A DNA stretch of 64,000 nucleotides from Hanleya hanleyi (taxonomy: Eukaryota > Mollusca > Polyplacophora > Lepidopleurida > Hanleyidae), in NCBI GenBank assembly GCA_036873755.1, contig JAVTVY010020388.1, forward strand, positions 1 through 64,000. Direction: 5' to 3'. The translations under genes were made by a program, and so were the position numbers. Below are positions 33,114 to 44,132 of this stretch, one piece after another. The notes beneath the pieces are model-generated. The model made no database searches, had not been told where the DNA came from, and was given only the letters and a program-made list of their open reading frames with translations. Positions within the stretch are counted from its first letter, which is position 1, and the number at the start of each line of letters is the position of its first letter.

Positions 33114-35126
33114 GCACAGGCCCCAGTGTCTGGACAGTAGAATTTAAATTCAGTATAATTTAAATAATTTAATTTTTTTTAAGTCATCCAATAATAGAGA
33201 GGAAAAGGTATTGCACGCGCCATATTGGATTTGCCCGCCAAATACGGAAAAACAAAGTAAAGTTTTCACACTAAAAACTGTTTAAATGACCGTGTTACTG
33301 GTGTCCACTCAATTTTGAAACCTTTGTTATGCCATCTAACCCTACGGGAAATCTCAGAGCGCCGTTTTATTGGTATAAATCCATCTCTGAAAACAGTAAA
33401 CTTACGGCTTCTGTCAGCCGCTCTCTGCCTCGTCTGGGACGTCAATTGCTGTCTACGTCATCGCTTTCGGGACGCTAAACCCGCACTAAATTATTCGAGC
33501 CATCTCATTGGTCAATTATCGGGACTAGTTTTTGCGGGAAATACGAAACTGTTTTCGAAATGTCAAAATTGTCGAAAGACGCAGAGATATTGATATGGTA
33601 GGTTTAATAACACGTCGGCTGTATTTGGACCTTTCAATTTGTAAAATTCAAAGCATCTTGTCATTATGTTTGTTATAAAACCAAGACGATCCAGTCAAAA
33701 ATGTATATATATATGAATTACAAGGGTTGTTAATGCCATTTAGAAAGTGGGTAAAATGGTCCCGTGAGAATTCGAACCCGTGCCCTCAGAGTTTGGCACC
33801 AAATCGCCAGCAGTAAGGCCCACTAGAAAAGAAAGTGGTCGTTCCCCGCGTGCACCTCATAAAAATATCCGCGTATGCAAAACTGTAATACCAAAAAAAC
33901 ATTTTTCCATGTTCTCTGTATCGACGTCACATATACATGTTCGCCATGACCACACACTCTTGCAAAAATGTTATCCTCTCGCAGCAAAAATTGTAAATCA
34001 TCTTGTGGAATTTCTCATTAGCTGCAAGCATACAAATGTAATTTGCAGTGGTAGACTATTATTGACTCCAAACTCCCTCTTTTGTTGAAGCTGAGGTGGG
34101 CGACTGGTTTCGGGCGCTTGCATTTAGGCCCACTAAAATAAAAGATTGTTTATCATGGGCACATTATTTTTTTACTTTTTATTTTTCTAAACAAAAATGC
34201 TGACATCTGAGATATATATCGTATAAATGTGTACACATAAGCTGTTTCTCATCACCGATGGATTGTTTATCATTTAAATTCGAAAATATATGGTTTTATA
34301 GCTCGGATATGCCCACACCGGTACACCATATTTTGGAAAAATGTTTTTTTTGGTATTACAGTTTTGCATACGCGGGTATTTTTATGAGATGCACGCGGGA
34401 AACGACCACTTTCTTTTCTAGTGGGCCTTACTGCTGGCGATTTGGTGCCAAACTCTGAGGGCACGGGTTCGAATTCTCACGGGACCATTTTACCCACTTT
34501 CTAAATGGCATTAACAACCCTTGTAATTCATATATATATACATTTTTGACCGGATCGTCTTGGTTTTATAACAAACATAATGACAAGTTGCTTTGAATTT
34601 TACAAATTGAAAGGTCCAAATGCAGCCGACGTGTTATTAAACCTACCATATCAATATCTCTGCGTTTTTCGACAATTTTGAAAACAATTTCGTATTTCCC
34701 GCAAAAACTAGTCCCGATAATTGACCAATGAGATGGCTCGAATAATTTAGTGCGGGTTTAGCGTCCCGAAAGCGATGACGTAGACAGCAATTTACGTCCC
34801 AGACGAGGCAGAGAGCGGCTGACAGAAGCCGTAAGTTTACTGTTTTCAGAAATGGATTTATACCAATAAAACGGCGATCTGAGATTTCCCGTAGGGTTAG
34901 ATGGCATAACAAAGGTTTCAAAATTGAGTGGACACCAGTAACACGGTCAGTTAAACAGTTTTTAATGTGAAAACTTTACTTTGTTTTTTCGTATTTGGCG
35001 GGCAAATCCAATATGGCGCGTGCAATACCTTTTCCTCTCTGTATTATAGGATGACTTAAAAAAAATTAAATTATTTACATTATACTCAATTTAAATTCTA
35101 CTGTCCAGACAAAGGGGCCTGTGAAA
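33114..35126. mobile_element. 2-kb long-inverted-repeat element
   Basis: Arms 33114-33919 and 34330-35126, about 800 bp each, are near-identical inverted copies around a ~410-bp centre. The ends read ACAGGCCCC and GGGGCCTGT. Outside them 'caagaacgc' and 'aaagaacac' agree at 7 of 9 positions, a possible 9-bp target duplication of the Mutator kind; a 6-bp 'aagaac' is exact. No transposase is seen. The matching 92-codon frames in the two arms are mirror shadows. It is a foldback or Mutator-like non-autonomous element. Confidence 0.75.
34425..34500 (+). repeat. tRNA-like Pol III promoter segment in the right arm
   Basis: 'tggcgatttgg' resembles an A box and 'ggttcgaattc' a B box, 31 bases apart, as in tRNA genes and tRNA-derived SINEs. 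The cloverleaf stems do not pair well, so it is not a functional tRNA. The mirror copy is in the left arm at about 33757-33828. Confidence 0.45.
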
Positions 35127-35395
35127 GAACACTATTCGCACACGGCATGATCAGAGACGCACAGACAATGCAGGCTTTCTACAAAGTTATGACTAAGCGT
35201 ACAATACGAAGGCGGATTAGTGGATATCACAGGTACTCGTGTGCATTCTGTTCGTCTCTCATGCCATCTGCTGTGTGTTCATATACGCAGAGCAAATTGA
35301 CATATCAGCTCTGTTTGATCAGTCGTTTTTATTTCAGATAGCCATCTCTTATTGAAACCTTTAGAAACCACCTGCTCTACATGATGTGTACAGAC

Positions 35396-35764
35396 ATACA
35401 CAGCCAGAAGAAGGATAATGGCCCATCACCTTTTTATGGTAATGCCTGTTCATCACCCTTGAAAGAAGACGAAAACGGGTGATGGCTAATGTCGTCACCC
35501 TTTTGGGGTGATAACCCAGGTCGTCACTCTTTTAGGGTAATGATCATCAACCCTTTAGGGCGATGACATGAAAATTTGCATTCATTGCTGATCACTCTTT
35601 TAGGGTGATAAAAGGGTGAAAAGCACCACCCGGTTAAGGTGATAGCCATCACCCTTTTAAGGTGATGGTGGAAAAGGGTAATGGCTCTAACTCATCACCT
35701 TTTTTGGGTGATGCTGTCATCACCATTTTAGGGTGATAAGTATCACCTTTTTTCTGGCTGTGTA
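35396..35764. mobile_element. TA-flanked hairpin MITE built of CATCACCC repeats
   Basis: CACAGCCAGAA and TTCTGGCTGTG form the ends, each flanked by TA, as in Tc1/mariner-type insertions. Inside are about ten short palindromes of the type CATCACCCTTTTAGGGTGATG at uneven spacing. Whether a mariner transposase moved it is inference. Confidence 0.7.
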
Positions 35765-35769
35765 CTTTA

Positions 35770-36092
35770 AGACTGCAAAGATGAACTGATATATGTGCTT
35801 TTTTTAATATTCAGATACACGGGAGTATATTTCCTGTTTATAATGTATGTCATGCATCCTTAATATCATCTACACAGGATCATTTACTGTGGCACGAGTA
35901 GTTTGTTTCTCCTTGTTTAGGCATTGACGCCCGCCCGTTGGGGAATTCCAAAACACCAATACGGTCAAATTCAATCTAGTATTATGCATTCTAAATGACG
36001 ATATTATGATGAACTTCGTTCACCAATGTTCACAGAAATAGTTTTCAGTCTAATGTGAAGTCGTCCCAACCTCTTAAGTTCGCGAGTGGCCA
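35770..36092. other. No gene seen
   Basis: Short intergenic stretch without signals. Confidence 0.5.
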
Positions 36093-36404
36093 CTAGAAGT
36101 CATATATAGATAAAAAGCTGAAATAGTTTTCTGGTGGTGGCCGATACTCCAGCCCTAAAATATGTGTAAAGCCAATGGAATAATGTTCATGTGTAGTTTT
36201 GTTTTTGATTAATTGACTGAAAGAGGTTTCTGATGTCGGCAGTGACAGTAATATGCTCACTTGTGTTTGTCTAACATCGCTATGAAGTTTTCCATCGATA
36301 GCCTGACAAATATTGTGCATATATTTTCCCAACCTGATATCGAGTTCTGAATGGAGTTCATACTCCATGTAAGAATCACGAGACAATGCATACAATAGCC
36401 AAGT
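36093..36404 (-). CDS. Possible exon, 103 codons, product unknown
   Basis: Follows a fair acceptor (TTGTCCTCAG) and runs in phase 0 to a stop, with no in-frame ATG near the start. The composition is protein-like, with an amphipathic stretch 'LDIRLGKYMHNICQAIDGKL'. It is unlikely to belong to the signal exon at 36677, which ends in phase 1. No paralogue or domain recognised. It could be chance. Confidence 0.2.
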   Translation of the reverse strand, partial: TWLLYALSRDSYMEYELHSELDIRLGKYMHNICQAIDGKLHSDVRQTQVSILLSLPTSETSFSQLIKNKTTHEHYSIGFTHILGLEYRPPPENYFSFLSIYDF

Positions 36405-36663
36405 CTGAGGACAACAATGTGTCTAGACTTGTGCCTTTTCAGCGACACAAAGACCCAGGCAATAGCTTCCTACATGGAGTATCGACCCATTATGGGTTTC
36501 TGGTGGTCATGTTTCAAAATGGCTGATGTGGCCTACGCGACACGAGTACACGATGGCTTGACATCTAGAAATCATCCCAAGACTCAGTTGTGGTATCTGT
36601 GCAAAATTTAATTTTACGTATTCATGTTTCCTTCGTTACAATTAAAAAATATAATTGAGAAGT

Positions 36664-37058
36664 ACAAGGTACTCACCTATAAATGTGCAAGCCAGTAAAA
36701 CGGCGAGGACTGAATGAAGACACGATCTCAACATCATGTTGGTCAGCGAATAAAGGCAGACACGAGTGCAGTTTTACATATACCGGTACTCTGGTATACA
36801 GACCTTTACATATGGAATGATTAGATCGTGGGAAAATAGGAGACGTAAGGCTACTAATTTCTGTAAACATTTATAGCATGTAATTATGTAAGGGTGAGTG
36901 AATGAATATGATTAAACCCCGCTTATAACTTGCAATTATGTATTTAGGCCTATATATCAACCGCACGCAAGATTTGTTAACTGGAGAAACGTTGCAAATG
37001 TCAAATGTTTCCAAATCATGGACGAATGCCTGTGTTAGATAAGTATGTGTAGGCCCGG
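36664..37058 (-). repeat. Paralogous block shared with 3659-4003
   Basis: Counterpart of 3659-4003, with a short inverted (ACTC)-repeat fragment inserted at 36890-36930. Carries the signal-peptide exon and its flanks. Confidence 0.7.
36677..36737 (-). CDS. Signal-peptide first exon (paralogue 2), candidate leader of the Cys-rich gene
   Basis: Two tandem ATGs, a positive residue at position 4, a hydrophobic core rich in Leu, Val and Ala, and a Cys near position 17. It ends in phase 1 at a GTGAGT donor (36671-36676). Twenty codons plus one base, exactly as in paralogue 1. On the same strand the next exon with incoming phase 1 is 27189-27321. The split codon would become Asp, and a signal-peptidase site would fall just before the first mature Cys. 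The gene would then total about 184 residues over four exons. The long intron makes this join tentative. Confidence 0.55.
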
Positions 37059-37066
37059 ATAACCAC

Positions 37067-37745
37067 TCCACATGTGGAAATATTGTGGGGCAGTCAACCC
37101 GTCATTTTCCTTATTACTGCTTCACAAATTTCGCACATGTAGGAATATGACTGGGCGGAGATCGAAAGGACTGTCCCAAAAGCTCCCATGTAGAAATGTT
37201 GCTGGGCATCTTGTCCCATTTTGCAATAAATATTCAGCTACTTCCCCACATGCTGGGATTTTGTGGGACACACTGTCCCGTACGTTCCCATAGCTACCTG
37301 AGATGTGGGGAACTAGTGGGTAAAAATGGGACAACAGGCACCGCAATATTCCTACATGATCAGAGGCCATAACCCTATATGTGGGGAACTTGTGGGACAG
37401 TAATAAGATAAGGTGCCTGGGGAATTGACACACACTATCCCTACATGTGGGGTGATTATGGGACAATACATTTCTGAGTGAGAAAAATGCCCTTAAATAC
37501 CCCTATATGCGGGGAATTAGTGGGGTAGTATTAAGAAATGTGCGGGGTCGAATTAGTGGGGCAGTCGTTTCAAAATTAGGCAGGATGCCCCGCAATATTC
37601 CTAAAACTCTTGGGGCAGTCATTCTGTCCTCCGAGATCAGGGATGGGAACATGTGGAGAACTTGCGGGACAGTAATGCGGAAGCTGCCGAGTGGAGTGCC
37701 CCAAAATAGTCCTGCATGTTGAGACCTAGTGGGGCAGTCATTTTA
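37067..37745 (+). repeat. Degenerate tandem array (acatgtgggg...gtgggacagt)
   Basis: Repeated 'ctacatgtgggg(a)', 'gtgggacagta' and 'gtggggcagtc' words spaced about 60-70 bases, sometimes inverted ('actgtccca', 'ccccacat'). Too diverged to define one unit. Non-coding. Confidence 0.6.
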
Positions 37746-38602
37746 AAATAAGGCAAGATGCCGCCGCAACAACACCATAACACATGACAATGGGTAGGAC
37801 GGTTTGGATGAGTAAAGACAGTTGGATTTATAAAAGACGAACATTGTCTCTAAATGTTCATATTCCTTGCCCAAATGTTCACCTTCTATCAATATATTGC
37901 CAAATTCCCAACGGAAGAGAAGGGAACAGGTTTGCAGTCTCTTGCTCGATTGTGCGGAGCACGCCATCGAACGAGTATGCCCAACAATTCCTTGATAATT
38001 CCCAAGTCATTCGTAGAGGGGTAGGGAGTCCAAGGAAGTTTAAGTAAGAAGGTAAATGGTGGAAATAATCAGGTGGCATCGTCTTATCCTTAATGTCTCC
38101 TCGCCTCAAGAAAGATACAGCGATCAAACTAGTTTACCGATCTTGACCTTGCATACGATCCCCTTCCCCCTCTCTCCGCTGCATGGACTGCCACAGTCAG
38201 ACCCATCGTAGCCACACTATGCATTTGCACTGACATGTCCCGGAAATACATTTGGGGAAAGTGGAGTTTGTACTGCAAAAATACAGGCATCCACTGTCAA
38301 TCGGGTTATGATAGAAAGAATGTCTGGATCCTCGGATCTGTTCGTTGTGAACAGTTAAGCAGAGCTCTGACTGGACACAGTAATCTATCGTGTAGAGAAC
38401 CCACAAAGTCTGATATATCATATCATATGGTATTTCATATGGTCTATAAGAAGAAGATCCTTTACAAATAGATTCATTCTTGGCTATAGGACGGAAAGAA
38501 GCTTTCGTCTAAATCCGCTGTCCATTTAAAGGAGCTGCCGGCCAATGTGTGGAGTTCCGATATTCTGGTAGCTAACGCTGTCGGTTTTTGATAACGCCTT
38601 AC
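37746..38602. other. No gene recognised
   Basis: Frames of 70-88 codons occur on both strands but overlap one another and lack splice or start context. Confidence 0.4.
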
Positions 38603-38689
38603 CCCTTATGAAAATTTACCACAAAAATCTATAGTTGAAATCTATAGATTACTATTGATTTTGTGGTACTTTTGCGGATTTACTACAGC

Positions 38690-39192
38690 TCAAATTCTAT
38701 AGCTTACTACAAATTAACTATAGCTTACTACAAATTAACTATAGCTTACTACAAATGACTACTATAGTTTACTACAAATGAACTATAGCTTACTACAAAT
38801 GAGCTATAGCTTACTACAAATGAATTATAGTTTACTACAGATGAACTATAGCTTACTACAAATGAATTATAGTTTACTACAGATGAACTATAGCTTACTA
38901 CAAATGAGCTATAGCTTACTACAAATGAACTATAGTTTACTACAAATGAACTATAGCTTACTATAAATGGGCTATAGCTTACTACAAATGAATTATAGTT
39001 TACTACAGATGAACTATAGCTTACTACAAATGAATTATAGTTTACTACAGATGAACTATAGCTTACTACAAATGAATTATAGTTTACTACAGATGAACTA
39101 TAGCTTACTACAAATGAATTATAGTTTACTACAGATGAACTATAGCTTACTACAAATGAACTATAGCTTACTACAAATGAACTATAGCTATA
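38690..39192 (+). repeat. 21-bp minisatellite (ctatagcttactacaaatgaa)
   Basis: About 24 units of 21 bp alternating two forms (CTATAGCTTACTACAAATGAA and TTATAGTTTACTACAGATGAA), a higher-order 42-bp period. Each unit is 7 codons, so long frames appear on both strands. These are not genes. Confidence 0.95.
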
Positions 39193-39404
39193 GATTGGTA
39201 GCTTCACTTTGGACTGGGTATTTATATTACATCCTCAATACTGAACAACATTGTAGAATAATCTATTTCAGAGAATGACAACGCCCTGATAACACAATAA
39301 AAATAACACAATAATTTCTTATATAATACTATATTTATTCTACTAGCACTGAATCGCTCCATACAACATCATAAAATGCACTCAGTTAATGTCCAAACAC
39401 TTCG
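39193..39404. other. 3' flank of the decayed gene
   Basis: Contains a minus-strand AATAAA at 39334-39339, 65 bases beyond the last possible stop (39405), a plausible polyadenylation signal. Confidence 0.4.
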
Positions 39405-42400
39405 TTAATGTAAAAATACTACTTCTTTAATTGCTTCGAAGCATTGTTCAGCTTCAGGTGAATACTGGCTTTGTCCACTTCTCTCTTGTCGGGGAATACT
39501 CTACGAGTTTCAACTGGAAGGAGAAAAGAAAGAAAAAATTTGAGTTGGCAAATTATTTAGTATACACTTCAAATGGACATACTGCAAGTCTGAACTTGTT
39601 GACAACGGCATTTCATTACAGTTAATTGAATTTAATTAAGTTATTATGAAAGAACCCATATTATTATTACTACTGTGTTCTTGTGATGGGTAAGAAATAC
39701 TTACCAATATTGAAATGAATGTTGTCTTTCTCCAATTAAATCATCGTATGATCCAGTTGATGGATCTGGTGATGAGGGTGATCGCGTATGATGGGGCAAG
39801 GGTTCGGATGTTGATGGTGTCAGCAGCTGACATGGTTCTGCTGGGCGAGTCTATGCCTGACGTGATGCCACCTTATTCATTGTCTTCACCGAGGTCTTGA
39901 TGTCATGAAATACAGATGGCAGTTCTGTGAAATAAAAGATACAAAATGTGTACTGACAGTTGGATTGATAATATTCAGTCAGAATGTTAATAGTCATAAA
40001 TTGCAGAATCTTGTTGACAAAGGATCAACAATGTTTTAAAACTTTCAAATCTCATTAAATTATTATTTACTAAGATTAATTGCATTAAATGATTATTTAC
40101 AAGTGATCGCTTGTTAACCATTAAAATTCAGTGTCATTTAACATGCATTTTACTGGTTAGCAAACTTGCAAAAACTCAAATTTAAAATCTTACCAGTAAG
40201 TGTAGATAATGAGACTTTCAAAGAACTGTTTTCTGACTTCAGAGACTGGTTCTCCGCTCTCAGCTCTTCAACTTCTTTCTGCAGAGCCCTCAGGTCTGCT
40301 CGGCTACTAGAATCCTACAAAGAAGAAGAAAACCAAAATCAATAGGCCCCACACCCACATATTTTGTCCACATTGAGAGAAATTTGGATTAATATTATTA
40401 GAAATAGTTATCTGAAAGGGATCAGTAAAATAGATGAGACAATTCATGAGCAATGTTCTCAATAGTCAAAATAATGAATTATTTGATAATAGCCTAGGGA
40501 TTTAGCTGAATAGTCCTGATAGTTGAATTTATACTTACTTCATCTGACATGTCTTGAACAGGTGCCACTGGAAGTTTTCCTTGTCGCTGTTTGTTTAACT
40601 TCTAAAGGATGTTGTTTGACTCATTCTTTTAGGCATCACGAACTGTCTTGCTCATCTTCTTTGTAGGCTCTGTGATCTCCTGTGGGAAAAACAATTATTA
40701 ACGTATCATGTCGTGATTTATTGTGAAAATAAATTCACCAATTTTCAACTCAATTCTGTACTAACACTGACATGGCCAAACAATTGTTTGTAGGAGTGTT
40801 TATTTATTCATATGAAGTAATCAACGGGACATTTGAGTAACCAAACAACCTGGAAATTCTAATAAATGACATTTTTCAGATAATGTGTAAAACTGGATGA
40901 TAGCATGTACAGTAGACTATACCCCCCCCCCCCCAACAAGGGTGAAATTACCACAATTGAAAAGTACACAAATGGGGTACAACATGTATTAAAGCTTAGG
41001 CTAAGCATAATTTGTCACATCATATAGTTCAGCCCTTAACTGGTTGAAAAGCATCCCAAGTTCAGGTTGTCAGGAATAGAACACACCACTGGTACATTTG
41101 GCCTACCTGGAACTGGGCAAAGCTGTGTTGTAAGCGTATTTGTATTCTTTCACCAGAATCCACAGTGAAGCTGTGAACATAATAAAAACATGATTGATAA
41201 ACTGTTCATTATGGTGTGGTGAGGAGAGATGCAATTTGACAGGACAGGAAGCTCAGACTGTGAAACTGACAGTATGAAATGAAAGCCAGGACTTGAAAGA
41301 ATCACAAATTACTGTTATCAATTCATTCATATGTTATGTAAAGTTTTTCAAGTAAACATCGGAAATGGCTTGTCTATTGAATCTGAGGAAGTAGGCTTGT
41401 GTCTACGAAAGCTCTTGTTGAAATAAACTAGTTAGTCTCAAAGGTGCTACCTTTTGTTTATTTGTCTATTGAAGGTAGATGTTCACAAATATACCAGTAC
41501 AGGAAATGACACATTGAGATTGTAAAAACATCCCCTTCAGGTTTCTTACAATGAACTATGCAGGAGTCTCCCAGCATGGTTAATCCCTTACACAACAGGC
41601 CACTAAGAGAAACTGATCTATTCTTGTGAGGTTCACAGTTATTTCAATTAACAAAATATACATGTCTGTTCAGCAATTGAAAACATCATAATAAATACAA
41701 TTCTCCGCTATTAAAATATTTGGGTTTTTTATATTAGTTCAGATGGATTTCATTTAAAGTGGAAATATGTAATCTCTAATAAGATCAATCAGTGCTATGG
41801 GTGAAATTTTATGTTAGCTTATTTCTGAAATTGGCAATTATCCCAAGGTCAAGCTCAGAGCCACACCAGCAGAGCCTACTACAATTTTATTTATGATATA
41901 CTGTTTTAGATATGTGATGTTCAATAATACTGCAAACTGACATTCTCTACGTAAATGCAATTGATATACAAAAGTAATATATTAATCTGTTGTCAATATA
42001 TTCGACATTTATATATTTTCATTTTCAAATTTGTTTATGTTCGCTTGATCAAGGCTTCCGGCAAAGGCCAAAAGCTCATGCATTAAATTGCATTTATGTG
42101 GAGATACCCAGATTTTGTAGTCATTTATTTATATTTCGAGAATGGTACACATAAATTCAACGTCGTCAATGCGCGTTCAAAGTTGGTAAGGTTAGACAGC
42201 ATTTTATATCTAAGGTTAATTACACTGGGCTTAATATGCCTAACTATCCTACACATAGATTAGAGAAGACGAGAAAATCAACCAACAAGCCACATTTCCT
42301 TCATAAACCAGTGAGATAAAACAATCTTTTCAAGGAAGCATAATGTTTTGGTTGTTTACAGTGTAATATACAAACCTGACAAAGTTATTTATATAACATA

Positions 42401-42689
42401 ATATATTTTAAACTATTCCAAAGTATTCCAGACTTATTCCAGCACTATTACAGCTTGCAAATAAAAAAACGTTAGGCCCTATCAATTGTTCAATTTTCAA
42501 ATGTGCAAATCTTTTTCACACTTTAGTGTTGGCGTAAATGATCACTTTAGAATGCTATTTTTTGCCTACAAGTTGCAAAAGGTACTTACCATCAATCTCA
42601 ATCAGTTCCATCAGCCATAGATAATCGGAAATATGACTTTTACTGTCTCCAAATCTTTCAGCTGATAACTGCAATAAACATGGAAACAT
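39405..42689 (-). pseudogene. Decayed six-exon coiled-coil protein gene
   Basis: Minus-strand exons with GT/AG borders: 42590-42689, with ATG and GTAAGT; 41107-41170; 40539-40679; 40194-40314; 39705-39924; 39405-39513. Exon 2 to 3 and 3 to 4 join in phase 0, and 4 to 5 in phase 1. Exon 4 encodes a clear coiled coil (from 'DLRALQKEVEELRAENQSL'). Exon 5 is Pro/Ser-rich. Exon 3 contains two in-frame stops and exon 5 one. Exons 1 and 2 do not agree in phase, so the gene is broken or one small exon is missed. It lies inside the candidate transposon and may be its accessory gene or a captured host gene. No family recognised. Confidence 0.5.
41383..41437 (+). ncRNA. Hammerhead-ribozyme-like motif
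   Basis: CTGAGGA (41383-41389) fits the conserved CUGANGA. GTAGGC and GTCTAC (41391-41406) can pair as stem II around TTGT. GAAA follows at 41407-41410. GTC at 41435-41437 sits where the UH cleavage triplet is expected, followed by TCAA that can pair with TTGA upstream. This arrangement resembles the minimal type I hammerheads reported in Penelope-like retroelements. Stem III is weak. It lies on the plus strand in an intron of the decayed minus-strand gene. Confidence 0.45.
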
Positions 42690-42760
42690 TCGGCCGCCAT
42701 CTTTGTTTTTCTCTGTGCAGCGCCACCTAGTGTCAGTGTCAAGAAACTGAGTTACCTCCC

Positions 42761-43499
42761 CTCCATTCAGGGTAGACAGACTTTGTAAATATCATTCAAA
42801 TTGGGAAACCATTTAAAAAGTGCACACCGACTATATTTGTTCTTTGTTTTCCCCCATATTACACAGTTATGACTGCAACAACAAGCATTATTCAAAAAGT
42901 TAATTACTTTGATTTACCACCAGCGGACATCCTTAATTCAATTTTAATTAAAACTTTAATTCAAAACAATCAAAATTTAAAAACTTCATACATTTATTCC
43001 AATTTTAATAAATTTCCGATTAAGATTATCAGTGAATTCAATTTGAGTTAGAATATTTAAATTTTAGTTTTCAGTGACCTTGCATTTGTTTGGATATCGA
43101 ACTATGATGGATGGCAATTAGATTTTTTTGTCAATTTTATTAGCATTTCCTAAATGACATTTCAAAATACTTCAGTCAAATATCAGCATAACGATAGAAT
43201 ATTCATAATATTGAAAATAAAATTAATCCTTCAATTCAATTGTAACTTAGTTTATTGAAAATATCAATCATGAGTTTGTATTAAGTTCAAGTTAAAATTT
43301 AAGATAAATTTCATATGAAACTACCAAAATTGATATTTGATGCCTCATGAGTAACAGAGTGGAGATTGGTGGTACAAAATCTCTCCCTCCAACTACGAGC
43401 AGTCAAATATGGAGAACATTACTTGGGTGTTGTGGACTGATATTGAATCCTATTTGATCATATTAAATTGCAAATCCTGTAAGATCTGGACCATATAAG
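42761..43499. other. AT-rich interior of the 5.5-kb element
   Basis: No gene or repeat recognised. A 60-codon frame at 42869-43051 is low-complexity and unsupported. Confidence 0.4.
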
Positions 43500-43658
43500 G
43501 TCCAAAACACTACACTTGTGTTGTGGTTATGATGTTTTGGGATTTATTAGTATAGCACAGCTCTGTAGTACAGTAAAACACCGTAAAAGTGAACACTATA
43601 CCGGCAGTATAGTATAGCGTAGAAACCACAAAATAATACAATTGTGTAGTGCTATGCT

Positions 43659-43691
<33 letters not shown>

Positions 43692-44100
43692 CATAGCTTA
43701 ACAACTCTGTAATACCGGTACAAAGAAACCTGGCTGTAGTAAATACTACACTGACACTGTAGTAAACTATAGAAACCACAAAATACTACAGATGTGTTGC
43801 AGTTTGTAGTATAGCTCAACACCACTGTCTCACAGTAAAACACTGCTGTAGTAAATATTACACGGACGCTGTAGTAAACTGTAGAAACTACAAATTACCA
43901 CAAAATACTACACTTGAGTTGTGGTATGCTTTGGTTTTTGTAGTATATTAAAGCACTGCTGTAGTAAATACTACAATGACACTGTAGTAAACTGTGGTAA
44001 CTATAGAGTACCACAAAATACTATACCTCATCTATAGTTTACTACAAAATACCTCACTTTACTACAAGTTTGCTGTAGTATTTTGTGGTAAAGTGTGGTA
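43500..44100. repeat. Subterminal TACTACA/TGTAGTA satellite
   Basis: Irregular units of 'ctgtagtaaa(c/t)tgtag', 'accacaaaatactaca' and 'tgtagtat', about 90-110 bases apart, plus a poly-T run at 43661-43689. Shares words with the array at the other end of the element. Confidence 0.75.
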
Positions 44101-44132
44101 TATTTTCATAAGGGACTGGCCGACGTTGGAAG

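Larger units (their letters stand above)
38603..44114. mobile_element. Candidate 5.5-kb DNA transposon with satellite ends
   Basis: CCCTTATGAAAAT at 38603-38615 is perfectly inverted at 44102-44114. Inside both ends lie CCACAAAA words and then arrays built of TACTACAAA and CTATAG words (38690-39190 and about 43500-44090). A search for a second copy of the terminal motif near 39200 or 43500 was negative, which argues against two separate small elements. The interior has a decayed multi-exon gene on the minus strand but no transposase I can recognise. The target duplication is unclear. Confidence 0.5.

Noticed and set aside
33315..33593. 92-codon frame repeated at 34643-34921 on the other strand
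   Set aside because: Mirror image from the inverted arms; similarity is at DNA level and no start, promoter or homology supports it.
34425..34500. Functional tRNA gene
   Set aside because: A and B boxes are present but the acceptor and T stems do not pair.
36093..36404. Acid-phosphatase-like C-terminal exon
   Set aside because: A vague resemblance of spacing only; no catalytic motif is visible, so no function is assigned.
38749..39278. 103-152-codon frames with a 7-residue period
   Set aside because: The 21-bp minisatellite has no stop in several frames; no start context or conserved variation.
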